From contig JAPLDS010000034.1 of assembly GCA_026391295.1 (NCBI GenBank), forward strand, positions 7,013 through 44,596: a stretch of DNA of 37,584 bases, read 5' to 3'. Below the pieces are notes generated by a model, which saw nothing but the letters and a program-made list of their open reading frames with translations, was not told where the DNA came from and searched no databases. This DNA comes from Bacteroidia bacterium (GTDB lineage Bacteria; Bacteroidota; Bacteroidia; Bacteroidales; Prolixibacteraceae). Positions 26,148-34,600 of this stretch are shown here, in pieces; position 1 is the first letter of the stretch, and each line of letters begins with the position of its first letter. The position numbers and the translations under genes were made by a program.

Positions 26148-27126
26148 TTACACCATCGGGTATTTTTTCAAAATTTCGTTCGATCTCATCAATATATCCA
26201 CATACTGAGCGCGTTTGTAGGCATACGGATCTTTGGTGTTTTTCATCGCTAATTTACCTCTGAAATCAGCAATTGTTTTGTAGCCACGAGCATCCATCCA
26301 CTCTTCAAGCATCTCGATCATTGTGGTGATATGACTTGCTTTATTGCGGTAGATAGCGCTCACCACCTGCACTGTTCCTGCACCAGCAAGGAGCATCTTA
26401 ATCATGTCGCTACCATCTGAGATCCCTCTGCTCGTGCAGATATCGGCCGCAATGTTGCCGTATAATAACCCTGCAAACCTCAGACTTAATTGATAATCTT
26501 TAGGATGGGTAAGATCGAAAGGATAGTAGAACTCTTCTGTCTCAATGTTTATCTCCGGTTGGAAGAAGCGGTTAAAAATCACGATGCCATCAACACCCGC
26601 TTGATCTAGTTTGCCAATAAGATTCAATGGATTAGAGTAGAAAACACTGAGTTTAACACTTACAGGTATTTTTAAAACGCTTTTTAATTTTTTCAAAATG
26701 TGTATCTGGCGGGCTTCGATATCGGCTCCAGTATGACTCCCATCAACAGGAACGTCGTAAAAGTTCAGCTCTAGTCCGGCAATACCTGTTTTTTCAAGCT
26801 CGAGTGCATACTCTTCCCACGACTCATCATACATAGCGTTTAAGCTAGCAAAGACAGGAATAGTCACTTTAGAAAGAAGTTTCTCCAGTTTGAAGATATG
26901 TTCTTTTGCACCGCCATGCTTCACCTCCGGAAAGAGATTAACCATTTCGGCATTTCGGTCGTCGTATTCTGCAAGTTGATCTTGAAGTTGTATCTGTTCG
27001 AGATGGATCTGTTCTTCAAAGAGAGAGCGGTAGAATCACATCGAGGTCTTCAACTAAACTTGAAGCACCAAGAATAATGGGGTTTTTTAGTTCAACACCC
27101 ATATAAGTAGTTCTTAAATCTGCCAT
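26148..27126 (-). pseudogene. Dihydroorotate dehydrogenase-like protein, frame broken near the N-terminus
   Basis: The gene starts at ATG 27126 with MADLRTTYMGVELKNPIILG, the FMN-barrel start of the dihydroorotate-dehydrogenase-like family. After DLDVI (27034-27048) this frame quickly stops. Another frame resumes with YRSLFEEQIHLEQIQL and runs through DRNAEMVNLFPEV to the stop at 26148, including ASLNAM, GLELNFYD, VSVKLSVF, GVDGIVIFNRF, TSRGISDGSDMIKMLLAGA and VQVVSAIYR. About 12 residues normally separate these blocks, so a 3n+2-base loss is likely. As it stands a shortened product could start at Met 26945, without the N-terminal part of the barrel. The family is FMN-dependent; its natural substrate is not certain. 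Confidence 0.8.
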
Positions 27127-27377
27127 ACGATTAAAGTTTTGATGGTTTATTAGTCTAATAAAATCAAGATAATACGCTTTTCGAAAGAGAACCTAAATGC
27201 ATTGAGAATGATCCTTTTAAAGGACTATAGATGCGAAATTAATCTTTTAATTTTTAATTGGCTATTTTTACGGCTGTAGATTTCACTTAAGATGGTAGTT
27301 TAAAAGGGTTTTGAATAAGCCCTCTGTCTTTGAAATTTTAATAAATTTTTTAAGAGGGTTATTTTTTTGCTACGTGT
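27127..27377. other. Intergenic region without a gene
   Basis: This 251-base AT-rich gap separates the divergent DHOD-like and phosphatase genes and should hold both promoters. TATTTTTTTG close to the phosphatase start is a poor variant of the -7 box (four instead of two spacer bases). No other feature seen. Confidence 0.4.
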
Positions 27378-27857
27378 ATGTCAAAAAAGCATATTTTATT
27401 CGTTTGTTTAGGTAATATTTGTCGATCTCCAGCTGCAGAAGCGGTGATGGTGGCTAAGTTAAAGAGCTCTAAATTAGACCATCTGTATAGTTGTGATTCT
27501 GCTGGGATCATCGGTTTTCATGCTGGCGCTAAGGCTGATCCTCGGATGTGTAAGCAAGCCCAAGAGCGTGGTTATTCAGTGACTAGTCTTTCTCGACAGG
27601 TTAGACCAGAAGTTGATTTCGACAAGTTTGATCTGATCGTTGCAATGGATGATCAGAATGTAAGGGATTTGACCAAACTAACAAGGTCGGACAGTGATCG
27701 TAAGAAGATCGTTAAAATAACTGATTTCTCTGCTGATTCAAGTTATACCGTTGTCCCTGATCCCTATTATGGAACGATAGCTGATTTTGATCTTGTATTG
27801 GATATTTTGGAACAGAGCTGTGATGGATTAGTGAACTTTTTAACTGACAAAAATTAA
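27378..27857 (+). CDS. Low-molecular-weight protein tyrosine phosphatase
   Basis: A 159-residue cytoplasmic phosphatase. The P-loop CX5R(S) is C10-LGNIC-R16-S, and the general-acid motif is VPDPYYG with D128. Both catalytic elements and the DSAG segment are present, and the length is typical. In bacteria such enzymes often act on tyrosine kinases of polysaccharide export or have arsenate-reductase relatives; the DPYYG motif favours the phosphatase. It is followed after four bases by a small lipoprotein gene, probably in the same operon. Confidence 0.92.
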   Translation: MSKKHILFVCLGNICRSPAAEAVMVAKLKSSKLDHLYSCDSAGIIGFHAGAKADPRMCKQAQERGYSVTSLSRQVRPEVDFDKFDLIVAMDDQNVRDLTKLTRSDSDRKKIVKITDFSADSSYTVVPDPYYGTIADFDLVLDILEQSCDGLVNFLTDKN

Positions 27858-27861
27858 GATT

Positions 27862-28203
27862 ATGAAGATTTTAAGACCTGCTTTATTCGTATTTTCTTTT
27901 GTATGTCTATTGATTAGCTGTGGCTTACCTCATCAGATTATTAAACATTACAAAGGGAAGTCGCAAGAGGAACTTGAGCTGACCATGGGCAAGCCATCGC
28001 GGATTGAAATAGGTGATTCAGGAGAGAAGATCTATGTGTATATGAAAAATAAGTACCTCAAGGCAGCTCCTATCAATACGGGGGCATATCAGTATGATAA
28101 ATTTATCAGTCCGCATACAGTTAAGACCGAGACCTATACTTTTTACCTCAATAAATCGAAGGTTGTTGAGAAGGTAACCTACGATTACGGTTATACCCGA
28201 TAG
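27862..28203 (+). CDS. Small predicted lipoprotein, SmpA/OmlA-like
   Basis: 113 residues with a lipoprotein signal (hydrophobic LFVFSFVCLLIS, lipobox ISC with Cys near residue 20). The mature part has GKSQEELELTMGKPSRIE followed by alternating beta-type segments ending KVVEKVTYDYGYTR, a pattern like the SmpA/OmlA (BamE-fold) proteins where a helix precedes G-x-P. The match is by pattern only. Cotranscribed with the phosphatase gene (four-base gap). Confidence 0.65.
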   Translation: MKILRPALFVFSFVCLLISCGLPHQIIKHYKGKSQEELELTMGKPSRIEIGDSGEKIYVYMKNKYLKAAPINTGAYQYDKFISPHTVKTETYTFYLNKSKVVEKVTYDYGYTR

Positions 28204-28256
28204 GGTTAATAGCTGCCTTAGTTTGGTAGAGATTTTTACCCTCTTCGAAATTTTTA

Positions 28257-28264
28257 TATCTTTG
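28257..28264 (+). promoter_or_regulatory. -7 box of the tRNA-Leu promoter
   Basis: TATCTTTG matches TAnnTTTG and lies 12 bases before the tRNA 5' end, the same spacing as at the other tRNA genes here. Confidence 0.55.
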
Positions 28265-28276
28265 TCGTATCATTCT

Positions 28277-28363
28277 GCCCAGATGGTGAAATTGGTAGAC
28301 ACGCCAGCTTGAGGGGCTGGTTCCGGTTACGGTGTGCAAGTTCGAGTCTTGTTCTGGGCACCA
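28277..28363 (+). tRNA. tRNA-Leu (anticodon GAG)
   Basis: A class II tRNA: acceptor GCCCAGA/TCTGGGC, anticodon stem CCAGC/GCTGG with loop TTGAGGG giving anticodon GAG, long variable arm, T-arm GCAAG-TTCGAGT-CTTGT, discriminator A. Here the 3' CCA (28361-28363) is encoded, unlike the Arg and Ser tRNAs in this window. Confidence 0.95.
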
Positions 28364-28368
28364 CTAAA

Positions 28369-28403
28369 GCACAATACCCACTGAAAGCCAGTGGGTATTG
28401 TGC
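28369..28403. terminator. Hairpin terminator after tRNA-Leu
   Basis: A perfect 15-bp inverted repeat (28369-28383 with 28389-28403) with loop AAAGC, five bases after the tRNA. There is no proper U-tract, only TAATATCT. It overlaps an in-frame GTG at 28391 that could otherwise be taken as a sulfatase start. Confidence 0.65.
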
Positions 28404-28489
28404 TAATATCTAGAATAGAATTATCTCGATTTGACATAGTTTTTATTCATTTAAATTTAGTGCTTAAAATACTGAAAAACAGTTGTACG

Positions 28490-29905
28490 ATGAGTTGGAC
28501 CTTCCCTAATTTAATAGCAGTAGCAATTGGTAGTTTAGTCGTGTTTGGATCTAATTTGGTCCAGGCGAAATCATCTAAATTGCCCAATATCATACACATC
28601 CATTCCGATGATCATCGGTCAGATGGTTTGCATGCCTTAGGGACGCCACAGCTCATCACCCCTAATTTAGATGCGCTGATTGAGCGAGGGGTCACGTTTA
28701 CCCATTGTTACACCATGGGATCTATGATCGGTGCTGTTTGTACCCCTAGTCGAACGATGCTTCTTACAGGTCGATCGTGGCAACGGATACCTGGAGCACC
28801 AGATGCAGCCTCGAATGCTGCTGATCCATCGACGTTTCTTCCTCGTGTGATCCAGTCGGCTGGTTATCAAACCTGGCATATGGGTAAGAAAGGCAATGGT
28901 TTTATAGCTGGTATTCAAGAGTTTGAAACCAGTATTATCGATGGTGGAATGGGTGAAACACCTCAGGATGATCGGGCACATTGTTGCAAGCGAATGGCTG
29001 ATCGTACGATTGAATTTCTAGAAAGCCGTTCGAAAGGCAAGGATTCAAAGCCTTTCTATATCTATCTAGCCCCTCCTGTTCCTCATGATCCACGCTTTGC
29101 AGAACCTGAGTTCCAAAAGCTTTACGACCCCACTAAAATAGTTCTCTCGTCTGCTTTTTTGCCCCTTCATCCGTTTGATAATGGCGAAATTACTGTTCGT
29201 GATGAGCAGACTGCCCCTTGGCCACGCACACCTCAAGATACCAAACAACAACTCGCCGATTACTATGCCTGTATTACGGGCCTTGATTATCACGTTGGGC
29301 GGATCCTCGCTGATCTAAAGACTAAAGGATTGCTAGAGAATACGATTGTGATTTTCAGTGGCGACAATGGTCTTTCGATGGGTGATCACGGACTCTTTGG
29401 GAAACAAAATTTATATGAATTTGGAGGTATGCATGTGCCGCTTGTCATTGCTGGTCCTGGCATATCGAAAGGGAAAAGTGATGCCCTCGTTTATCTGATG
29501 GATTTATTTCCAACTATAGCTGAGTTTGCCAAAGCAAAAGACCCTACGGGTGTTGATGGTAAGAGTCTAGTGCCTATATTAACTGGACAGAGAACGAAAG
29601 TGCGCGAAGTGCTTTACACCGGTTATCGCGATTGTCAGCGCTCTGTTCGTGATGATCGCTGGAAGCTAATCCGTTATCCACTTATTAATTACACGCAGTT
29701 GTTCGATCTTAATAATGACCCGCATGAATTAAATAATCTTGCCTATCAGGCGAATTCCAAGGAGATGGTTCAGAAGATGACGACTTTACTTGAAAAGGAG
29801 ATGGTTGATTATAGCGACAAATTTCCACTCGTTGTCTCCAATCCTAAAGCTGCCGAATGGACTCCACCACCAATTGGCAGTAAAATAAAGAAAGTGAAGA
29901 AGTAA
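28490..29905 (+). CDS. Secreted sulfatase (formylglycine type)
   Basis: About 471 residues with a signal peptide (IAVAIGSLVVFGSNLVQA). Sulfatase hallmarks: metal-binding SDDHRSD (Asp40-Asp41), the formylglycine motif C84-T-P-S-R88 followed by LTGR, PPVPHDP, SGDNGLSMGDHGLFGK with the second metal-site Asp-Asn, and the GKSLVPILTG region. The Cys form needs a maturase (anSME or FGE) that is not in this window. It likely removes sulfate esters from polysaccharides outside the cell; the particular glycan is unknown, and no SusCD or glycoside hydrolase genes are nearby. ATG 28490 was chosen because the upstream GTG lies in the tRNA-Leu terminator. Confidence 0.92.
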   Translation: MSWTFPNLIAVAIGSLVVFGSNLVQAKSSKLPNIIHIHSDDHRSDGLHALGTPQLITPNLDALIERGVTFTHCYTMGSMIGAVCTPSRTMLLTGRSWQRIPGAPDAASNAADPSTFLPRVIQSAGYQTWHMGKKGNGFIAGIQEFETSIIDGGMGETPQDDRAHCCKRMADRTIEFLESRSKGKDSKPFYIYLAPPVPHDPRFAEPEFQKLYDPTKIVLSSAFLPLHPFDNGEITVRDEQTAPWPRTPQDTKQQLADYYACITGLDYHVGRILADLKTKGLLENTIVIFSGDNGLSMGDHGLFGKQNLYEFGGMHVPLVIAGPGISKGKSDALVYLMDLFPTIAEFAKAKDPTGVDGKSLVPILTGQRTKVREVLYTGYRDCQRSVRDDRWKLIRYPLINYTQLFDLNNDPHELNNLAYQANSKEMVQKMTTLLEKEMVDYSDKFPLVVSNPKAAEWTPPPIGSKIKKVKK

Positions 29906-29950
29906 GTAGCGAGTAATTCATCGCTTCATGTTTGTTCCTCTATTTCGTGA

Positions 29951-31129
29951 TTAGTGGGCAGGCAAGGTGAATGTAAAACTGCTTCCTTTTCCGACTTCGC
30001 TTTCTACAGAAATTTTACCGGAGTGTTTTTCTACGAATTCCTTGCAAAGCATTAATCCCAAGCCTGTTCCGCTTTCGTTTTCTGTGCCTAAGGTTGATGT
30101 TTTTTCGCTTATTTTAAACAGATTACCAATTGCTTTTTCACTCATTCCAACCCCGCTGTCCTTAATAGAGATGGAGACTTCGCTATTTAGTTGAGTTGCA
30201 GTAATTAATATATTCCCGTTTTTGTTTGTGAATTTTATGGCATTGGTGATAAGGTTTCTTAAGACTGTGTTTATCATATTGCTGTCGGCAAATATGTTTA
30301 GGCCATCTGGGATCTCCTGTTTTATGGAGATTGATTTTGCCTTGGCTGCATTTTCCACTAAGCGGATAACATCACCAACCAAATTTTCAAGGGCGAATTC
30401 TTTTGGTGCAAATTCAATGGCACCTGTTTGGGCTTTAGACCAATCCAATAGATTTTCTAATAATTTAGAGGCATTTTTAGCCGATTGGTGTATTAGATTA
30501 ACATATTTTTCCGTTTTTTCTGCCCGATCTTGTTTTGAATCTTTGATTAATTCAGATAGTCCTACAATACCTATAAATGGATTTCTAAGGTCATGAGCTA
30601 TGATACCGAAGAATTTATCTTTTGTTGCATTTAGTTCTGCTAGTTGAGTATTTTGAGTAAGAATCTCCTCTTTTAAAAGTCTTCGTTCCGTAATATCTCG
30701 GGTTACACCTACCATAATCAAGGAGCCGGTATTGCTTTCGTGCAGTGGATAGACGAATACTTCGGTCCATAAGGTAGATCCGTCTTTGCAATAATATTCA
30801 TATTCCCCTTGGAAATTTGGTAGTGGTAAGCCAGCCGCGAAGGCCTGATTTAATTTTACCATATAGTCATAAGCCATGAGCTGTGATGCTGGAGTTATGA
30901 TCTCATCGATTGTTTGATTCATCGCTTCCTCGACTGTAAACCCGCGTAATTGTTCTACCGCAGGACTGATATAGGTAATTGTGCCATCAATTTTCATCGT
31001 CCAGATCACATCTCTCGCATTTTCAGCCAAAAAACGATAACGCTGTTCTTTAATCTGTAGTTCGTTATATGCTTTCTGAAGCTCGAGTAGTTCGTTTTGA
31101 ATCTCCTCGTTGGTTTGGTCCTTACCCAT
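29951..31129 (-). CDS. Soluble PAS-domain sensor histidine kinase
   Basis: 392 residues, no membrane segment. A short coiled coil (about 5-30) leads to a PAS domain (about 31-150, with RDVIWTMKIDGTITYISPAVEQ and the PAC end GVTRDITERR). The HisKA domain has the phospho-acceptor H179 in IIAHDLRNP; the ATPase domain has the N box with N296, G1 DSGVGMS (324-330) and G2 GTGLGL (354-359), ending FTFTLP. All catalytic boxes are intact. No response regulator gene is adjacent, so it is an orphan kinase with a cytoplasmic PAS sensor of unknown ligand. Confidence 0.93.
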   Translation of the reverse strand: MGKDQTNEEIQNELLELQKAYNELQIKEQRYRFLAENARDVIWTMKIDGTITYISPAVEQLRGFTVEEAMNQTIDEIITPASQLMAYDYMVKLNQAFAAGLPLPNFQGEYEYYCKDGSTLWTEVFVYPLHESNTGSLIMVGVTRDITERRLLKEEILTQNTQLAELNATKDKFFGIIAHDLRNPFIGIVGLSELIKDSKQDRAEKTEKYVNLIHQSAKNASKLLENLLDWSKAQTGAIEFAPKEFALENLVGDVIRLVENAAKAKSISIKQEIPDGLNIFADSNMINTVLRNLITNAIKFTNKNGNILITATQLNSEVSISIKDSGVGMSEKAIGNLFKISEKTSTLGTENESGTGLGLMLCKEFVEKHSGKISVESEVGKGSSFTFTLPAH

Positions 31130-31349
31130 AAGTCTTTTGTTTTTTATGCTTGAATTAATCGCTAAAATAAATTATAAAAAGTGATTAACCAACCTTTAAT
31201 TTTTTTCTATTCCATCTTCCATTTTAAATCTGGCTTTTTACCTTTTCATTTCCCCTTTTTTCTATGTTTAATTCGACCTCTTGTTAAGCTTTTTGGTATT
31301 TATTTTTTTAATAATCTATTTATTTAGACTAAATTGTAATTACACATCT

Positions 31350-31610
31350 TTATGTGTATTGAAAAGATTGGTGAAGTAATTTTTGCGGTATAATTTTGTC
31401 AACCATCCGTTTATTTTTTAGCGCATTGTCTTTCAGTTCGTTAAGTTGCTTTTTGGAGTGTTTTTTAGACGAGGCTTTAGTGGTTCTTTTCTGGGAATTC
31501 TTTGCTTGTAAATAACTAATGGGGCTTCGTTTGTCGAATGCTACCGAATAGTTAATAAAAATAATATATACTAATTTAATTATATATAACTAAGGTCTTA
31601 TTCCTTAGAA
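31350..31610 (-). pseudogene. Possible remnant of a basic protein (C-terminal end)
   Basis: The minus-strand frame ending at TAA 31350 is open for more than 80 codons and its last 65 or so look protein-like: NYSVAFDKRSPISYL, then a strongly basic Lys/Ser-rich run, then DNALKNKRMVDKIIPQKLL. There is no ATG or plausible start before an upstream stop. It may be the tail of a lost gene, or chance in AT-rich DNA. No family recognised. Confidence 0.25.
31391..31398 (+). promoter_or_regulatory. Candidate -7 box upstream of the giant protein gene
   Basis: TAATTTTG matches TAnnTTTG with TTG 20 bases upstream (31368-31370), close to the -33/-7 spacing of Bacteroidota promoters. The leader to the ATG at 31634 would be about 230 bases. 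Confidence 0.4.
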
Positions 31611-31633
31611 ATTCAAAACCTTTGGCAACCAAT

Positions 31634-34600
31634 ATGAAATTTCGCTTAGCCTATCGATTACTGTTTTTAATTTGTTTTCAATTAATGGGTTCTTTTGCAT
31701 TTTCGCAAACTGTGGGCGGTGTAAATCCATCAGATGATTATGACGGTGATGGCATAATTAACTCTATCGACTTAGATGATGATAACGACGGTATTTTAGA
31801 TGCCGTAGAATCTCCAGATTGTTATTATACAGCGAATGAGTGGCATTTTGGGAATCGCCCAGACATTACAGTAACCTCTGGCTTAGTAATGACCAGCCCT
31901 CAAAATCAGCCACAAAAATTAGTAGATGGAAAGAACAGTGGAGTTTCATATGATGTAAGGTTTGTGGCCACTACAACAGTAGGTTCAGGTCAAGAAGTAT
32001 ATAAGTTTAATATGAACATTCCTGTTAAACTTTCTAAAATAACCTTGGGGTACACTGGTATTTATTCTCAATTCAATGATGGAACTAAATTAATTTTAAG
32101 AGGATCTAATGATGGATCAACTTGGACGAATTTGTCAGGCACCAGTGGAACACCAGAGGTTATATATGATGCTACAATAAATACAAGTTCTGCTACGGAG
32201 ACTTCAACTATATATCCATACCCAGCAACAACCCAATACGGAACAAGTGCGAATATTTTTTCTGTAACACAAAATGCTGCAAAGTATCAATACTATGATA
32301 TATTTTGGTCAAGTGCAGGTGGGATTAATGCAACGGGTTATGCGAATGAAGTATATTTTGACGTAGCATCTGATTACAACGCAAGCGCTCATCCAAAAAT
32401 TTCTTGTAGTAATGATACGGATGGCGATGGCATTTTAAATCAACAAGACTTAGATTCTGATGGAGACGGCTGTCCGGATGCTAAAGAATCTGGAATTACT
32501 GCCACCTTAACTTCTGCATCAGTTACGAATTTAGTAGGTGCAACAATTGCATCTGGAACTTCCACTTCAACAATTCAAAATGCGATAGTAGCAGGAACGG
32601 GAACCTCTACTTTTGGCAATAATGGATTTGTAAATTCATTAGAAACAGCAAGTGAAAGTGGAATATATAGTGGGACCTACAATTATAATTATGCCAATAA
32701 TAAAACTTTAAGTACTTGCTTGGATTCAGATGGCGACGGAGTTCCTGATGTAAATGATTTGGATGATGATAATGATGGGGCATTGGATATTGTTGAATGT
32801 CCTGCGCCAGGAGTGAAGCCTTTGCTTTCGAGATTTGACATTGCTTCTGGAGCAAGTATGACTCAAAGCTTTACTGGATTTCCTGAGGAAGTATGGATTG
32901 ATATATGGGCACTAGATAATAATTTTAATTTAAAAATAAATGGATCTGATATTACCAATGTGAGTGAATTAAATTTTGCTCCAATGGGTGCTGCAAATCC
33001 TTATCCCAAACCTTACACTGATATTGTTAGAGCGGATGGGACTCCGATTTATCCAGCCGGTACTGTTTGGACTTATCCCAATACTGCACAGTATCCATTA
33101 ATAAGAGTTAAAATTAGTAATAATGGATATGCTAAAATTTATGGGTATGATTTTGTAAACGGAACTGGAAATTACAAAGAGTTAGTTTTAGTAAATGCAG
33201 TTTATCAAAAAGTGCCTATTAATTTATCAGGAACTAATACAATTGTTTTTAGTCAAGATAATACATGGGCGCCATCTTATTTGAATGCAGAATTCAATAC
33301 ATTTAACAGTGCAGGATTCTGTGATACTGACGGTGATGGGGTAGAAAATAGGTTGGATTTAGATGCTGATAATGATGGATGTAGTGATGCGTATGAATCT
33401 AAAACGACAACCAATACAAGTGTCAATTTCAAATATGACAATACGAATAATTTTGGAACTAACGGTTTTTTAAATTCATTGGAAACTGTTGCTGATAATG
33501 GTATATACAAAAGTAATTATCCATATGACTTCGCAATAGACCCAACAATAAAATCATGTCTGGACTCAGATACTGACGGCGTGCCAGATATTTATGATTT
33601 AGATGACGACAATGATGGTATTTTGGATGCTATTGAGTCTCCATCTTGTTTTTATAGTTTATCAGAATTGTCAAAACCCGCAACAGTTAGTTCGGATTTA
33701 AATCTGTATAATACTACTGGAACTTACGATTTAACTAATTCAATTGATGGTTTAGTTGCTACTTATACTGCTTTTAAATCGGGTCAATTTTTAGCCAATA
33801 AAGAAGTTTTAAAATATACTGCGAATAGTTTAATTGCCATAAATAGTCTTACGCTTAATTTAGATTTTAGGGCTATTTCCACAGATGCCAATAGTACTTT
33901 TAAACTACAAGGATCTGATGACAATGTATTATGGGATGACTTATCAAATGCGCCTATATCTTCTGTAGTGACTGTTTTTCCAGCTACTTTAGTTTTAAAT
34001 AATGATTTACAACCCACTAAAAAGTATAAATATTTTAGAATTTATGGAGTTGCAGGAACTACTAACTATGGTGGAGTTGCTGAAGCTACATTTAATTTAG
34101 CATCATCAACAAAATCCAGTGCAAATCCAAAATTAACTTGTATAAACGACACAGACGGGGATGGTATACCAAACCATTTGGATTTAGATAGTGACGGGGA
34201 TGCTTGTCCAGATGCGAAAGAAGCTGGCGTTATTGGAACACTTACTACAGGCTCGGTTGTAAATTTAACTACTCCATCAGGAACTGCTACTTCCACAACA
34301 TCAGGTGTTGCTAATTCAGTTGCAGCAGGTATTTATAGCGCCAATGGTTTTGCGGATGCCTTAGAAACTACGACAGAATCTGGATTATATTCAGGAACCT
34401 ACAATTACGATTTTGCAATCAATAAATTATTTAATGCTTGCACAGATACAGATGGTGATGGAGTTCCTGATTTGATTGATATTGATGATGACAATGATGG
34501 TATTTTAGATGCAATCGAATCGCCAACCTGTTTTTATAATAAGGATGAATTATCGGTACCGATTTCAATTAGTACCGAGCTACTTCCTAATTCAACCAAT

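Larger units (their letters stand above)
31130..31633. other. 504-base intergenic region upstream of the giant protein gene
   Basis: Contains pyrimidine-rich DNA (31196-31270), a 7-bp hairpin TACACAT-CTTT-ATGTGTA (31341-31358), a promoter candidate at 31391-31398 and an AT-only stretch (31555-31600). On the minus strand, a frame without stop and without ATG start runs from about 31610 to TAA 31350 (see separate entry). No complete gene is visible. Confidence 0.5.

Noticed and set aside
28391-28489. N-terminal extension of the sulfatase from GTG 28391
   Set aside because: It overlaps the perfect tRNA-Leu hairpin and would bury the signal peptide 33 residues in.
26095-31270. Two pyrimidine-rich tracts (26100-26150 and 31196-31270) as ends of a mobile element
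   Set aside because: They share composition but no exact repeat, no inverted ends or target duplications, and no transposase lies between them.
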